A stretch of DNA of 47,235 nucleotides, from NCBI RefSeq assembly GCF_001578875.1, contig NZ_KQ969509.1, positions 1 through 47,235 on the forward strand, in the 5' to 3' direction. How positions within the stretch are numbered: the stretch's first letter is position 1; each line of letters opens with the position of its first letter. Below the pieces are notes generated by a model. It ran no database searches and was not told the origin of the DNA. It saw nothing but the letters and a program-made list of their open reading frames with translations. Source of the stretch: Streptococcus sp. DD13. GTDB taxonomy: Bacteria > Bacillota > Bacilli > Lactobacillales > Streptococcaceae. The translations under genes were made by a program, and so were the position numbers. Shown in pieces: positions 35,110 through 45,474 of the stretch.

Positions 35110-38100
35110 TTATTTTCCAGTAAAGTATTGAACCGCTGACGCAAAGAGGAGTTGGTCTTTATTTCCTGGAATATTTTGGAAGAGGCCGTCTTCGAAACGT
35201 TCGGAATGACCCATCTTCCCAATGATTTGACCATTCTTACTTGTGATACCTTCGATAGCATTCACAGATCCGTTAGGATTGTATTTTGAATCGATGCTTG
35301 GTTTACCTTCGAAGTCCACATATTGGCTAAAGATTTGACCATTGTCACGAAGCTCTGCGAATTCCTCAGCTGTCACGACAAATTTCCCTTCCCCGTGCGA
35401 TACTGGGATGGCATGGATGTCACCAACTGCTACTCCGGCAAGCCATGGTGAGTTGGTATTGGCAATCCGTGTCTCCACCATCTTGGCCACGTGTTGGTTG
35501 GCATCATTATAAAAGAGAGTTGGACTCGTGCTACTTGCATCTTCAAAGTTACCGTATGGAAGAAGACCTGATTTAACAAGGGCTTGGAATCCGTTACAGA
35601 TACCAATGATCAAACCACCACGCGCGATGAAGGCATCAATGGCTGCACGTACTTTTTCATTGAGCAAGATGTTCACGATAAATTTCGCAGACCCATCTGG
35701 TTCATCCGCTGCTGAGAAGCCACCTGCAAAGAAGATGATGTTAGCTTTTTCGATGTTGTCGACCATAGTGTCAACAGACTTGGCAATCGCTTCTTCGTTG
35801 AGTGTGACAAATGGCACCAAGTTGACCTTTGCACCTTCTTTTTCAAAGGCCTTAGCGGAATCGTATTCCGAGTTAGTACCTGGGAATACTGGGATGTAAA
35901 CTACTGGCGTTTCAACGGTTTCTTTGGCCTTGATGACAGCATCTGATGCCACTGCAGGTACTTCTTCCAACTCAGTTGCTTGTACAAATTCAGTTGGGTA
36001 AACCTCTTCCAATTTCCCTTGGAAGGCCCTGTCAAGTTTGTGTCCATCAAGCCTTACACCATTGACAACAAGTGTAAAGTCTACGCTTGTTTGTCCAAGC
36101 TTGGCAACACCTGAAATCTCTTCCGGAGATGTGAAGACGAATCCACCCAATTGAGCTGTCAAGCTAGTGTCAAGGTCAGCTAATTCAACGTTAGCTCCGA
36201 TATGGTTCCCAAAGGTAGCAAGGACAAGAGATTCAACGACACCACCATATTTGACAGCTGATGCAGATGTGACTTTATGGTCAGCTTGGATCGCTTCAAA
36301 TTGAGCAAAGTTAGACTTGATAAGATCGAAGTCAATTTCTTGTGCCAAAGCTTGACCAGGAATGTAGTAAATATTTTCACCCGCAGCTTTGAATTCTGGA
36401 GAAAGAACCTTACGGCTATCTGCAGTTGTGACACCAAAAGCAACCAAGGTTGGTGGTACTGTTAATTCTTCAAAGGTTCCAGACATAGAGTCTTTCCCAC
36501 CGATAGATGGCAAACCAAGTTGAATCTGAGCTTCAATAGAACCAAGAAGAGCAGCTACTGGTTGACCAAAACGCTCTGCTTGTTTATCCATACGCTCGAA
36601 GTATTCTTGATAAGAGAAACGAGCCTTAGACCAGTTGCTACCTGTAGCCACCAAACGAGCGGTTGCTTCGATGACGGCATAGGCTGCCCCGTGATAAGGA
36701 GACCATTCAGCAATATAAGGGTTAAATCCTTGCGCCATAACAGAAGCAGTTGTTGTCACGCCATGTTGGACTGGCAATTTCTGTACAGAAGCTTCAGTTG
36801 GTGTGATTTGGTAGCGACCACCGAGTGGGTGATTGACTGTTGAACGACCAACGGAACTATCAAAGATAGTTTGTAACCCTTTTTGGCTGGCATGGTTCAG
36901 GTCAGCCAAGACTTCAAGCGTATCCGCTTCAAGGGTTGCAGCAGATGTTTGACGTTCTTCTGGAAGCTTGACATCCTTGTCAACCACCTTAGCATCGACA
37001 ACCACACGCACACCGTTTGTATCCAGGAAAGAACGTTCCAAATCAACGATGGTTTCACCATTCCAGTGCATGACAAGATTTGGTTTTTCAGTCACTGTCG
37101 CAACGACGACAGCATCAATATTTTCTTTGTGACATGCTGCAACGAAAGCCTCTACATCTTCTGGACGAACGACAACCGCCATCCGTTCTTGAGATTCGGA
37201 GATGGCAATTTCTGTCCCGTTCAAACCTTGGTATTTCAATGGCACTTTGTCTAGATCAATTTCAAGACCATCTGCCAATTCACCGATCGCTACACAGACG
37301 CCACCAGCACCAAAGTCATTTGATTTCTTGATGAGACGGGTCACATCCCCATTGCGGAAAAGACGTTGAATCTTGCGTTCTTCGATAGCATTCCCTTTTT
37401 GAACCTCAGCACCAGCTGTTTCAACAGATTCAACCGTTTGAACTTTAGAAGAACCTGTCGCACCACCGACACCGTCACGTCCCGTTTTCCCACCAAGCAA
37501 GATAATCACATCACCTGCTTCAGGTTTCTCACGGACCACATTTTCCTTAGGCGCTGCACCAACAACGGCACCTAGCTCCATCCGTTTGGCCACAAAGCCT
37601 GGGTGGAAGTATTCACGAACATAAGTTGTTGCCAAACCAATTTGGTTACCGTATGAAGAATAACCGTGAGCCGCCGTTTTAGAAATCACTTGTTGTGGCA
37701 ATTTACCAGCACGAGTTTCGGCAATTGGTATTGTAATATCACCAGCACCTGAGATACGCATGGCTTGGTAAACGTAGGAACGCCCTGACAATGGGTCACG
37801 AATGGCACCACCGATACAAGTAGCCGCTCCACCAAATGGTTCAATCTCCGTTGGGTGGTTGTGGGTTTCATTCTTGAACATGAGAAGCCATGGTTCTTTG
37901 ACCCCGTTTACATCCACTTCAATCTCAACTGAGCAGGCATTAATTTCATCAGACACTTCCATGTCATCCAAACGACCATTGGCACGCTCATAACGCCCAA
38001 AAATAGTCGCCATATCCATCAAGGTTTGAGGCTTTTCTGTACGTCCCAACTCATCACGCATGGCAATATATTTGTCATAAGTCGCTTGCAATTGTTTTTC

Positions 38101-38835
38101 AAATTTAGAAGCTGAGAAGTCGATGGTTTTCAACTCAGTTTCGAAAGTTGTGTGACGGCAGTGGTCGGACCAATAAGTATCCAACACCTTCAATTCCGTC
38201 TCAGTTGGTACACGTCCAATGGATTTGAAGTAATCTTGAATAAAGAGCAGGTCATCCACTTCCATGGCCATCCCTTGCTCGGCCTTGTAGCGAGCAAAAT
38301 CTTCTGCCGTATAGCTTTCAAAGAAATCCAAGTTTGGAATGGTCTTGTCAGACTCAGAAAAATCTTGCTTGGCAATGCCAACAGTGATATCTTTGAAACG
38401 AGAATCCACTGGGTTGAGCAAGTAGTTTTTAACCGCCTCTAACTCATCTACCGCAATGTCCTTATTAACCAGATACAATTGCGCTGTATTCACTGTTACA
38501 TCATTTGAACTACCAAGCAAAAGCAAAGCTTCTTGTGAAGAGGCGGCACGTTGGTCAAATTGACCAGGCAAACTTTCGATAGCAAAGAAAGCATACTTCT
38601 CAAGATCAGCCTGAACCGCAGCCTCGTCCAAAACAGTATCCGTCACTTGCTCAGAGAAGATGTGTTTTTCCGCACGCGCAAACAAGTCTTCTTGCAAACC
38701 AAAGACATCGTAAACCTGAACAATACGAAGATCCTTCAAGGTTCTCAACTGAAGATTATGCTGTAATTCTTTTACTAAAGAGTGAGATTTCACACGAAAA
38801 TCAGCTTTTTTCTCAACGAAAATACGTTTATCCAT
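35110..38835 (-). CDS. purL: Phosphoribosylformylglycinamidine synthase, long single-chain form
   Basis: 1241 residues. The N-terminal and FGAM synthase parts (about 1-950) include HNHPTEIEPFGGAATCIGG; the C-terminal glutaminase (about 975-1241) has FPGTNSEYDSAKAF, Cys in GICNGFQALV and HGEGKF. The single chain replaces PurS, PurQ and PurL of Bacillus. I start at 38835 (MDKRIFVEKKAD), where AAAGGAAAT precedes; an ATG at 38868 lacks a ribosome binding site. Confidence 0.97.
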   Translation of the reverse strand: MDKRIFVEKKADFRVKSHSLVKELQHNLQLRTLKDLRIVQVYDVFGLQEDLFARAEKHIFSEQVTDTVLDEAAVQADLEKYAFFAIESLPGQFDQRAASSQEALLLLGSSNDVTVNTAQLYLVNKDIAVDELEAVKNYLLNPVDSRFKDITVGIAKQDFSESDKTIPNLDFFESYTAEDFARYKAEQGMAMEVDDLLFIQDYFKSIGRVPTETELKVLDTYWSDHCRHTTFETELKTIDFSASKFEKQLQATYDKYIAMRDELGRTEKPQTLMDMATIFGRYERANGRLDDMEVSDEINACSVEIEVDVNGVKEPWLLMFKNETHNHPTEIEPFGGAATCIGGAIRDPLSGRSYVYQAMRISGAGDITIPIAETRAGKLPQQVISKTAAHGYSSYGNQIGLATTYVREYFHPGFVAKRMELGAVVGAAPKENVVREKPEAGDVIILLGGKTGRDGVGGATGSSKVQTVESVETAGAEVQKGNAIEERKIQRLFRNGDVTRLIKKSNDFGAGGVCVAIGELADGLEIDLDKVPLKYQGLNGTEIAISESQERMAVVVRPEDVEAFVAACHKENIDAVVVATVTEKPNLVMHWNGETIVDLERSFLDTNGVRVVVDAKVVDKDVKLPEERQTSAATLEADTLEVLADLNHASQKGLQTIFDSSVGRSTVNHPLGGRYQITPTEASVQKLPVQHGVTTTASVMAQGFNPYIAEWSPYHGAAYAVIEATARLVATGSNWSKARFSYQEYFERMDKQAERFGQPVAALLGSIEAQIQLGLPSIGGKDSMSGTFEELTVPPTLVAFGVTTADSRKVLSPEFKAAGENIYYIPGQALAQEIDFDLIKSNFAQFEAIQADHKVTSASAVKYGGVVESLVLATFGNHIGANVELADLDTSLTAQLGGFVFTSPEEISGVAKLGQTSVDFTLVVNGVRLDGHKLDRAFQGKLEEVYPTEFVQATELEEVPAVASDAVIKAKETVETPVVYIPVFPGTNSEYDSAKAFEKEGAKVNLVPFVTLNEEAIAKSVDTMVDNIEKANIIFFAGGFSAADEPDGSAKFIVNILLNEKVRAAIDAFIARGGLIIGICNGFQALVKSGLLPYGNFEDASSTSPTLFYNDANQHVAKMVETRIANTNSPWLAGVAVGDIHAIPVSHGEGKFVVTAEEFAELRDNGQIFSQYVDFEGKPSIDSKYNPNGSVNAIEGITSKNGQIIGKMGHSERFEDGLFQNIPGNKDQLLFASAVQYFTGK

Positions 38836-38898
38836 TTTATTTCCTTTATCTCTATTCAAACATGCCATTGAAGACGAAGTTTTCCCGTTTCAAAAAGA

Positions 38899-39609
38899 TC
38901 ACTTCAAACTTTGCAATTTTTCTAAAACAACCTTATAGACATCTGTCAATTCCCCCAGACCCCGACGGAAAACGTCTTTGTCCAGATGTTGGCCATCCGC
39001 ATCCCAGAGTCGACAGTTATCTGGTGAAAACTCATCTGCCAAGATAATCTTCTCATCCTTGTCAAAACCGAATTCCAGCTTGAAGTCAATCAAACGAAGT
39101 CCGATTTGCGCAAACCATTCTTTCAGCAATTCATTGATACGACGCGTTTCTTCCTTGATATAAGCAATTTGCTCATCATTGGCAATCTCCAAAAACTTCA
39201 CATGCTCATCATTGATAAAGGGATCATCCAGGTCATCATTTTTATAGTAAAATTCGACGATCGGCTGCTCTAAATCAATTCCCTCTTCAACGCCAAACCG
39301 TTTTGAGAAAGACCCTGCTGTTACATTCCGAAGAACCACTTCCAATGGGATAATGGTAACTTTTTTATTGAGTTGCTCTGTGTCAGATATCTTTTTAATA
39401 AAGTGCGTCGCCACGCCATTGGCATTCAAACGCTCAAAAATCAGAGAAGAAATTGCGTTATTGAGCACACCCTTGCCTACGATTTGCTCCTTTTTCACTC
39501 CATTAAATGCAGTTGCCTGGTCCTTGTAAACGGATATAATCGTATCCTTGTCTTCCGTCGTGTAAATGTCTTTTGCTTTTCCTGAATATACCAAAGCTTT
39601 TTTCATCAT
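38899..39609 (-). CDS. purC: SAICAR synthetase
   Basis: A 236-residue enzyme joining aspartate to [32 protein letters not shown] and [15 protein letters not shown] are typical. Possible ATGs lie at 39618, 39609 and 39606. The Shine-Dalgarno AAAGGA abuts the first and is 9 nt from the second, so I use 39609; family members often begin at the equivalent of 39606. It is the first gene of the purine cluster, behind a PurBox promoter. Confidence 0.96.
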   Translation of the reverse strand: MMKKALVYSGKAKDIYTTEDKDTIISVYKDQATAFNGVKKEQIVGKGVLNNAISSLIFERLNANGVATHFIKKISDTEQLNKKVTIIPLEVVLRNVTAGSFSKRFGVEEGIDLEQPIVEFYYKNDDLDDPFINDEHVKFLEIANDEQIAYIKEETRRINELLKEWFAQIGLRLIDFKLEFGFDKDEKIILADEFSPDNCRLWDADGQHLDKDVFRRGLGELTDVYKVVLEKLQSLK

Positions 39610-39649
39610 GTCCACCATTCCTTTATTGGATTATATGAATTTATACTTC

Positions 39650-39737
39650 ATTTTATCATACAACATTCGTTAACTCAAGGAGAACTCTATTAAATTTCGT
39701 ATAAACACCCTGTTATTATCATTAATTTCCGAACAAT
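39650..39737 (-). promoter_or_regulatory. Purine operon promoter with PurBox
   Basis: A sequence fully matching the PurBox consensus AWWWCCGAACWWT lies at 39725-39737 (plus-strand orientation). Downstream on the minus strand are TTGAGT (39673-39678), 17 nt and TAAAAT (39650-39655) with a TG extension. Transcription would start near 39643, placing the box about 88 bp upstream. In Lactococcus a PurBox about 76 bp upstream is bound by PurR as a PRPP-dependent activator; the same is likely here. Confidence 0.75.
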
Positions 39738-39764
39738 ATAGTTGGACTTTCCATTTGATTTTCA

Positions 39765-39799
39765 GAAAAAGAATAAACCACCAGAAAAATCTGATGGTT
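39765..39799 (-). terminator. Terminator downstream of acpP
   Basis: AACCATCAGA and TCTGGTGGTT on the minus strand form a 10-bp stem (39776-39785 with 39790-39799, one G-U pair) followed by TATTCTTTTTC. It lies just after the acpP stop and before the purine promoter. Confidence 0.75.
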
Positions 39800-39807
39800 C
39801 ATTCCAT

Positions 39808-40047
39808 TTATTGTTTATTTTCGACAATATAATCCACAACATTATGCAACGTCGCAAAAGAATCAATGGCATCATCGGGAATCGTAATATTAAATTCCTC
39901 TTCAGCAGTCACCACAAATTCCATTAATTCTACAGAATCTGTCGCCAACTCATCTAGAATAGACATGGTACCTGTGACTTCAAAATCCTGTCCCTTGAGT
40001 TCCTTTAATATTTTTTCAATTTTTGCAAATACAGTTTCTCTTTTCAT
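39808..40047 (-). CDS. acpP: Acyl carrier protein (plsX-linked)
   Basis: A 79-residue acidic four-helix protein. DELATDSVELMEFV holds the Ser (DSVEL) that carries phosphopantetheine; most ACPs read DSLD or DSVE here. Its ATG overlaps the plsX stop (TAATG), tying it to phospholipid synthesis. Streptococci usually have a second ACP within the fab cluster, so this may be the one serving PlsX or exogenous fatty acids. Confidence 0.93.
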   Translation of the reverse strand: MKRETVFAKIEKILKELKGQDFEVTGTMSILDELATDSVELMEFVVTAEEEFNITIPDDAIDSFATLHNVVDYIVENKQ

Positions 40048-41048
40048 TATTCATCTCCTTCTGTTTGAAAATAATCGACCGACTTTTGAACCACATCCGT
40101 CTCCAGCATCAAGCGAACTTGACGAATGGCATTGAAGATGGCAGAGTCATCGCTAGACCCATGTGCTTTCACGACAGGCGCTTTAAGACCAAATAAAACA
40201 GCCCCCCCAGCTTCTGAATAATCCATTGACTGCTTTAAACTTCTAAAACTCTTACGCAAGAATAAATAGCCCAGTTTACTTCTCAAGCCACCACCTTCAA
40301 TTGCCGTTTTTAATTGGCCCAATAAAGAAATAGCCGTTCCTTCCATCGTCTTTAAAACCGCATTTCCAGTAAAGCCGTCCGTGACAACCACATCAGCCAC
40401 TCCATTTAAGAGCTCCCGCGCTTCTACATTCCCTACAAAATGAATGGAAGCATCATTACTTAAAAGGTCATAGGCAGCCTTGCGAATAGGGTCTCCTTTA
40501 CTGGCTTCTGTCCCGTTATTTAAGAGCCCAATCCGAGGTGTCTGAAGTCCTCGAACATGTTGTGCATAAAAGGATCCTAAAATCGCATACTGATGAAGCT
40601 GTTTGGCAGAATTTTCAGCATTTGCTCCCAAATCCAACATATCAAATCCTAGACCATTCGCTGTTGGAATAGAAGACATTAATCCTGGACGTTCAATATT
40701 TTTGATTCTACCAACAATAAAGATGCCTGCTGCAAGAAGGGCTCCTGTATTTCCAGCTGAAAGCATGGCATCCACCTCGCCATCCTTTACTGCATGGGCT
40801 GCTAACACCATCGAAGCATCTTTTTTCTTCCGTATCGACCGTACAGGTTCATCATCCGAATGAATCTTTTCTGTCGTATGGACAATTTCGACACGATCGC
40901 TATCCTTTAGGAGGGGACGAATCTTTTCCTCATCACCATAAAGACGTATGACAATATCTGAATAGGTTGCAATGGCCCGATTCACTCCTTCAATAATAGC
41001 CTGAGGAGCGTGGTCTCCTCCCATGGCATCAACTGCGATTTTCTTCAT
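40047..41048 (-). CDS. plsX: Phosphate acyltransferase PlsX
   Basis: A 333-residue enzyme that makes acyl-phosphate from acyl-ACP for the PlsX/PlsY route to phosphatidic acid. [18 protein letters not shown] opens it and [16 protein letters not shown] is conserved. It overlaps recO by 20 nt upstream and acpP by one base downstream, so recO-plsX-acpP form one translationally coupled block. Confidence 0.97.
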   Translation of the reverse strand: MKKIAVDAMGGDHAPQAIIEGVNRAIATYSDIVIRLYGDEEKIRPLLKDSDRVEIVHTTEKIHSDDEPVRSIRKKKDASMVLAAHAVKDGEVDAMLSAGNTGALLAAGIFIVGRIKNIERPGLMSSIPTANGLGFDMLDLGANAENSAKQLHQYAILGSFYAQHVRGLQTPRIGLLNNGTEASKGDPIRKAAYDLLSNDASIHFVGNVEARELLNGVADVVVTDGFTGNAVLKTMEGTAISLLGQLKTAIEGGGLRSKLGYLFLRKSFRSLKQSMDYSEAGGAVLFGLKAPVVKAHGSSDDSAIFNAIRQVRLMLETDVVQKSVDYFQTEGDE

Positions 41049-41817
41049 TTTTTTCTCCTTTTTCCTTCAACAAGCCTCCCCAATCAGCTAAACTATCAAT
41101 GAACTGTTTGGCTTTTAAATGGATTCCAACGTACTCATCATAAAGTTGATCAATAGTCTTTCTCAACCCTTGCTTTACTTCTCGGTTCAATTGGATCACG
41201 TTTATCTCCTGTACAGATACATTTTGAAAGCGATCCAAAAGGTAGATAATATTGGGATTAACATGTAAACGATGGGGATCGTTCGAATAATGATCCGGAC
41301 AAAGTACCCCTCCAAGTTTCAAAGATAAGTCAAACGGTAGTCCAATCCGATGACAGTATAGACATTCATGAAAATTAAAGGAAACCCCAAACCGTTGCAA
41401 TAATTGGATTTCAACAATATTTGTCACAATTTCATAATCCATACCATCCTCTATTAACTTCAAAGAGGTCTCTAAAAACTGAAACAACATGGGATCATAC
41501 TGTTTATCCTGTATACTCGCATCCGCCAATGACAAGATATAACTCACATAACTCAATTTAAATAGGTCATCATTAATGTTTTTAAAAGTATGGATGACTT
41601 GAATATCGTCGATATAGGATAAACCTTCGTTGTTAATTTTTACCTGATAGTCCGCCAAGACCAAGGGCTGAATCCCTGATTGAAAGCGCGAATTGCGCAC
41701 ATGTTTCACGAAAAACATTCGCTTTCCAGCCTGCTCAGTGAAAATTTTCACCAATTTATCATCTTCCCGATAATCCCGATTGTATAAGACTAATCCCTTC
41801 GTCTGGATTCGTTCCAT
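41029..41817 (-). CDS. recO: DNA repair protein RecO
   Basis: 262 residues. An N-terminal OB fold ([20 protein letters not shown]) and a C-terminal helical domain with zinc-type cysteines (CLYCHR and GGVLCPDH). RecO works with RecR and RecF to load RecA onto SSB-coated DNA. It starts inside the aminotransferase stop (TAATG) and overlaps plsX by 20 nt. Confidence 0.95.
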   Translation of the reverse strand: MERIQTKGLVLYNRDYREDDKLVKIFTEQAGKRMFFVKHVRNSRFQSGIQPLVLADYQVKINNEGLSYIDDIQVIHTFKNINDDLFKLSYVSYILSLADASIQDKQYDPMLFQFLETSLKLIEDGMDYEIVTNIVEIQLLQRFGVSFNFHECLYCHRIGLPFDLSLKLGGVLCPDHYSNDPHRLHVNPNIIYLLDRFQNVSVQEINVIQLNREVKQGLRKTIDQLYDEYVGIHLKAKQFIDSLADWGGLLKEKGEKNEENRS

Positions 41818-42983
41818 TACCGCCTCATAAACACTGCAAGTCTTCTCATTGCCTCTTGAATCGTTTCCATACTAGCTGCATAAGAAACTCGAACATAGCC
41901 CTCACCGTATTTTCCAAAAGCAGCCCCTGGGATAAAGGCAACAGCTTGTTGTTGTGCAAAATCTTGTAAAAATTCAAATGAGTTTTGATTGTAGCCTTCA
42001 GGGATTCTCGCAAAAATGTAAAAGGCTCCGTCTGGTTTAATAATTGAAAAACCTAACTTCGTCATTTGCTCCAAAATATAATCACGACGTTCTCGATATT
42101 CTTCTCGCATTGGAAGTGCATCGTCTTTCCCGTTGGCCAAGGCCTCCACACCAGCATATTGGACAAGCGTTGTAGCGGCTGTCACCAGGTATTGGTGACT
42201 CTTCACAATTTGTGCAATGATTTCCTTTGAGGATAAAATAAAACCTAAGCGCCATCCAGTCATCGCATGAGACTTCGACAAACTTTGGACCAAAATCGTT
42301 TGGGTTGGTAAAAACTCAGCAATAGAAGTATGGTCTTCATCTGTATAGGTTAATTCAGAGTATACTTCATCTGAAACGACAAAAATAGGATATTTCTCAA
42401 TCACTTTTGCAAATGCCGCAATTTGTTCGCGAGAATAGGTAACTCCTGTAGGATTGGCAGGATAGTTTAAAATGACCGCCTTCAACGAACTGCCCGCTTC
42501 TTGAATCCCCTCTTCCAAGGCCTCCGGTGTCAACACAAATTGATTATCCGTCGTATCAATTTCGATGATTTCAGCCCCCACCATATTGACAATCGGCTCG
42601 TAACCGGGATAGGCCGGAGCTGGTAGCAATACCGTATCTCCAGGCTCTAAAATCGCAATTAGAGAAGCAGAGAGCGCTTCAGTTGCCCCAATCGTCACCA
42701 AAATTTCATCCTCAGCCTGATAAGAAACCCGATACTTTTCCTTCATAAAGCTTGCTGTCGCTTGACGCAACTCAAGTAAACCTGCCATTCCAGTATAATG
42801 ACTTTTCCCATCATCAATGGCCTTCTTTGCGGCTTCTTGTACATGTTCAGGAGTTGAAAAATCTGGCTCCCCCAAGGTTAACTTTAAGACACCCGGAATA
42901 TCCGAAATGGACTGATCAAACTCACGAATCATGGAAATCTTAATTTTATCTAAGTGTTTGTTAAAGCGATGACTTATATCCAT
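41817..42983 (-). CDS. araT: PLP-dependent class I/II aminotransferase, aromatic type
   Basis: A 388-residue fold-type I aminotransferase. NPTG (ILNYPANPTGVTYS) and the PLP Lys in SLSKSHAMTGWRLG are present, with the C-terminal Arg in GYVRVSYA binding the substrate carboxylate. The place before recO and the sequence fit AraT, the main aromatic and branched-chain aminotransferase in lactic acid bacteria; the substrate assignment is by context. It has its own TATAAT promoter. Confidence 0.85.
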   Translation of the reverse strand: MDISHRFNKHLDKIKISMIREFDQSISDIPGVLKLTLGEPDFSTPEHVQEAAKKAIDDGKSHYTGMAGLLELRQATASFMKEKYRVSYQAEDEILVTIGATEALSASLIAILEPGDTVLLPAPAYPGYEPIVNMVGAEIIEIDTTDNQFVLTPEALEEGIQEAGSSLKAVILNYPANPTGVTYSREQIAAFAKVIEKYPIFVVSDEVYSELTYTDEDHTSIAEFLPTQTILVQSLSKSHAMTGWRLGFILSSKEIIAQIVKSHQYLVTAATTLVQYAGVEALANGKDDALPMREEYRERRDYILEQMTKLGFSIIKPDGAFYIFARIPEGYNQNSFEFLQDFAQQQAVAFIPGAAFGKYGEGYVRVSYAASMETIQEAMRRLAVFMRR

Positions 42984-43018
42984 ACGAACCCACTTCCCCT
43001 ATCTAATATATAGTTACC

Positions 43019-43047
43019 ATTATAATATAATTTTAGGATTTTGAAAA
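43019..43047 (-). promoter_or_regulatory. Promoter of the araT-recO-plsX-acpP operon
   Basis: TTTTCA (43042-43047), 17 nt and TATAAT (43019-43024) on the minus strand, directly after the prsA terminator. It is the only promoter-like sequence before this overlapping gene block. Confidence 0.6.
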
Positions 43048-43051
43048 ACGA

Positions 43052-43083
43052 TAAAAAAGGCATGCTCGCTTCCAGCATACCTT
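43052..43083 (-). terminator. Terminator downstream of prsA
   Basis: A 10-bp stem (43057-43066 with 43074-43083, one G-U pair, loop of seven) runs into six T on the minus strand. It begins 11 nt after the prsA stop. Confidence 0.8.
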
Positions 43084-43093
43084 ATATACCATC

Positions 43094-44050
43094 TTAGGAT
43101 TCAAATAAAGGGGACAAGGGGCGCTTTTCATGAATTCGGATAATGGCTTCTGCCAACAATTCTGCAATTGAAATTTGCGTTATCTTGTCAATCAAACGGT
43201 CTTCAGGAATTTCAATTGTATCTAAGACAATCAAACTCTTAATAGCCGACTGTTGGATATTGTCCATTGCAGGTCCTGATAAAACTGGATGAGTACAAGA
43301 TGCGTAAACTTCTACAGCTCCAGCCTCTGCCAAAGCATCTGCTGCATGGCAAATTGTTCCTGCAGTGTCGATCATATCATCTATCAGAATGCAGGTTTTG
43401 CCTTCTACATTCCCAATGATATTCATAACTTCAGAGGTATTCATCTTATCAACTGATCGGCGCTTATCGATAATAGCAATTGGAGTTTTCAAAAATTGGG
43501 CCAATTTACGAGCTCGCGTTACCCCCCCATGGTCCGGTGAAACAACAACATACTCGTCTCCTTTCATCCCTCTCCGTTCAAAATAATCCGCTAACAGAGG
43601 GGCTCCCATCAAATGATCGACAGGGATATCAAAGAAGCCTTGAATCTGAGCCGCATGCAAATCAATGGTCAAGACACGGTCCACACCAGCAACTTGAAGC
43701 ATATTGGCCACTAGTTTAGACGTTATTGGCTCACGTGCACGAGCTTTACGGTCCTGACGAGCATATCCATAGTAAGGAATTACAACATTGACAGAAGCCG
43801 CTGAGGCACGTTTCAGCGCATCTACCATAATCAAGATTTCCATCAAGTTATCATTGACAGGTGAACTTGTCGATTGAAGGATATAGACATGGCTTCCGCG
43901 AATCGATTCTTCAATATTTACTTGAATTTCACCGTCAGAAAACTGACGAACTGTTGACTTTCCTAAGGAAAGACCAATCTTATTTGCAACTTTTTCAGCC
44001 AACTCCCTGTTTGAGGAAAGAGCAAAAAGCTTTAAATCAGAAAAACCCAT
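43094..44050 (-). CDS. prsA: Ribose-phosphate pyrophosphokinase (PRPP synthetase)
   Basis: A 318-residue class I enzyme that makes PRPP from ribose 5-phosphate and ATP. ADP/ATP-contacting [18 protein letters not shown] and the PRPP-binding loop [16 protein letters not shown] are conserved. PRPP is the substrate of purF, encoded 9 kb away, and the likely signal for PurR. It has its own promoter and terminator, so it is a single-gene unit. Confidence 0.97.
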   Translation of the reverse strand: MGFSDLKLFALSSNRELAEKVANKIGLSLGKSTVRQFSDGEIQVNIEESIRGSHVYILQSTSSPVNDNLMEILIMVDALKRASAASVNVVIPYYGYARQDRKARAREPITSKLVANMLQVAGVDRVLTIDLHAAQIQGFFDIPVDHLMGAPLLADYFERRGMKGDEYVVVSPDHGGVTRARKLAQFLKTPIAIIDKRRSVDKMNTSEVMNIIGNVEGKTCILIDDMIDTAGTICHAADALAEAGAVEVYASCTHPVLSGPAMDNIQQSAIKSLIVLDTIEIPEDRLIDKITQISIAELLAEAIIRIHEKRPLSPLFES

Positions 44051-44078
44051 GATTGCCTCCTAATTTTTCTACTCTATT

Positions 44079-44107
44079 ATTCTATCCTTTTTTTACCATT
44101 ATTTCAA
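44079..44107 (-). promoter_or_regulatory. Promoter of prsA
   Basis: TTGAAA (44102-44107), 17 nt and TAGAAT (44079-44084) on the minus strand, 28 nt before the start codon and after the pcsB terminator. The Shine-Dalgarno is TAGGAGG. Confidence 0.7.
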
Positions 44108-44109
44108 TC

Positions 44110-44134
44110 AAAAAAGGACAGAATAGCCTGTCCT
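44110..44134 (-). terminator. Terminator downstream of pcsB
   Basis: AGGACAG/CTGTCCT (44115-44121 with 44128-44134, loop of six) is followed by a T run on the minus strand. It lies 5 nt after the pcsB stop. Confidence 0.8.
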
Positions 44135-44139
44135 AATGA

Positions 44140-45386
44140 TTATTGATAAATGTAGTAAACTCCGCCACCCCAGATAGGATTATTTGGATTAAATGAACCA
44201 CGGAAGTTCCCAACATAACGATTTCCGTTATAGTTTGATTCCATAACTTGAATTTCGGATCCAGATACAGCTGTTACATATGCAACGTGTCCATATCCTC
44301 CACCATCATTTGGCCAAACAGCGATGGCTCCAACTCGTGGAGTTGATCCAATCGTGTGACCAGCAGCTTGTGCACTTGCACCCCATTGGTTCGCATTTCC
44401 CCAATAGTTTCCAACCCAAGGAGCAACCTGTTTAACTCCCCAAGTACACTCACCAATTGGATAGGTATTCCCAGAAGTTGATGTTTGTACTGTTTTTGTT
44501 ACAGTCTTTGCTTGTTGAGAAGAGGATGAATTCGCACTTGTCGTTGTCGAAGATGAAGTGTTGCTTGCAGTATTTGTTGCAGAGGATGTTGTAGAAGAAG
44601 CTGTAGGAGTCACTGTTTGACTTGGTAAAGCAACTTCCTGACTTTGCTTCGCAGCTAAGCTTTGCTGTTGTGCTTGGTAAGCCGCTTGTTCTTCAGCAGC
44701 CTTTTTAGCTGCAGCTTCTGCTGCCGCTTTTTGTTCTAACAGTTTTGTTTTTCAGATTGAACCGTTGTTTTTTCAGCTTCAAGATTCAACTGAGCAACCT
44801 TCAAAGCAGCTTGTTGTGTTGTCAATTCCTTAGCAGATGCAGCTAATTTTTCTTTGTTATTCCAAACTGTATTAATCGCTTCTTGGTTCTCTTGTTGTTT
44901 CTTCGCTAATTTTTCCTTGTCAGCCTTTTGTTTTTCAAGCATTTCATTATTAGCAGAAACAATTTCACGCATAGCGTTGACACGAGATACAGCATCTACA
45001 ATGTCCTTTGAATCCAAGATAGTGCTAATATAGCTAGTTGCACTTCCATCTGTTTGTGCACTACGTGCTTGTTCTGCTAATGCTTGATCACGAGCCACAA
45101 TATCTTCTGAAAGGGTCGAAATCTCTTTCGCTAGCTCTTTAGATTCTTTTGTTAATTTCTCGTTTTCAGTTTCCAACTCTTTTTGTTGAGTTGAAATCGC
45201 ATCAACTTTCTTTTGCAAAGCTTCTACTTCTGCTTGTGCTTTGTCCTGTTGACTTTGAATTTGAGAAATTTGCTGATCTTTCTGCTGGATCTGTGTATCT
45301 GTATCGTCAGCCGTAACTATCACGCCAGCTACATTCGGTAAGATAATAGACGCAATCATTAGCGAGGCTACTAATTTTTTCTTCAT
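44140..45386 (-). pseudogene. pcsB: PcsB peptidoglycan hydrolase gene, frameshifted
   Basis: The first frame (45386 to 44736) encodes a signal peptide (cleaved near GVIVTADD) and the long coiled coil, ending SEKQNC-stop. The remaining coiled coil, a Ser/Thr-rich linker and a CHAP domain ([31 protein letters not shown]) continue in another frame to 44140. Adding one A to the A4 run at 44743-44746 restores [14 protein letters not shown] and a protein of about 415 residues. PcsB splits daughter cells with FtsEX and is essential or nearly so in several streptococci, so a sequencing error or true variant must be told apart. Confidence 0.85.
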
Positions 45387-45421
45387 TGAATACTCTCTCC
45401 TAGTAATTTTTTAACTATTCT

Positions 45422-45465
45422 AGTGTAACAAAAAAATTGCGCACGAATGTTACGCAATTATTACA
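45422..45465 (-). promoter_or_regulatory. pcsB promoter with WalR-type box
   Basis: TGTAAT-AATTG-CGTAAC on the minus strand (45449-45465) matches the WalR/VicR direct repeat TGTWAH-N5-TGTWAH with one mismatch. TGTTACACT, an extended -10 (45422-45427), follows 21 nt downstream, with no good -35. pcsB is a known WalRK target in streptococci, so activation by WalR is likely. Confidence 0.65.
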
Positions 45466-45474
45466 AGTTTATTA

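Noticed and set aside
35528..35899. 123-codon plus-strand ORF within purL
   Set aside because: Antisense shadow of the conserved glutaminase domain; no start signals.
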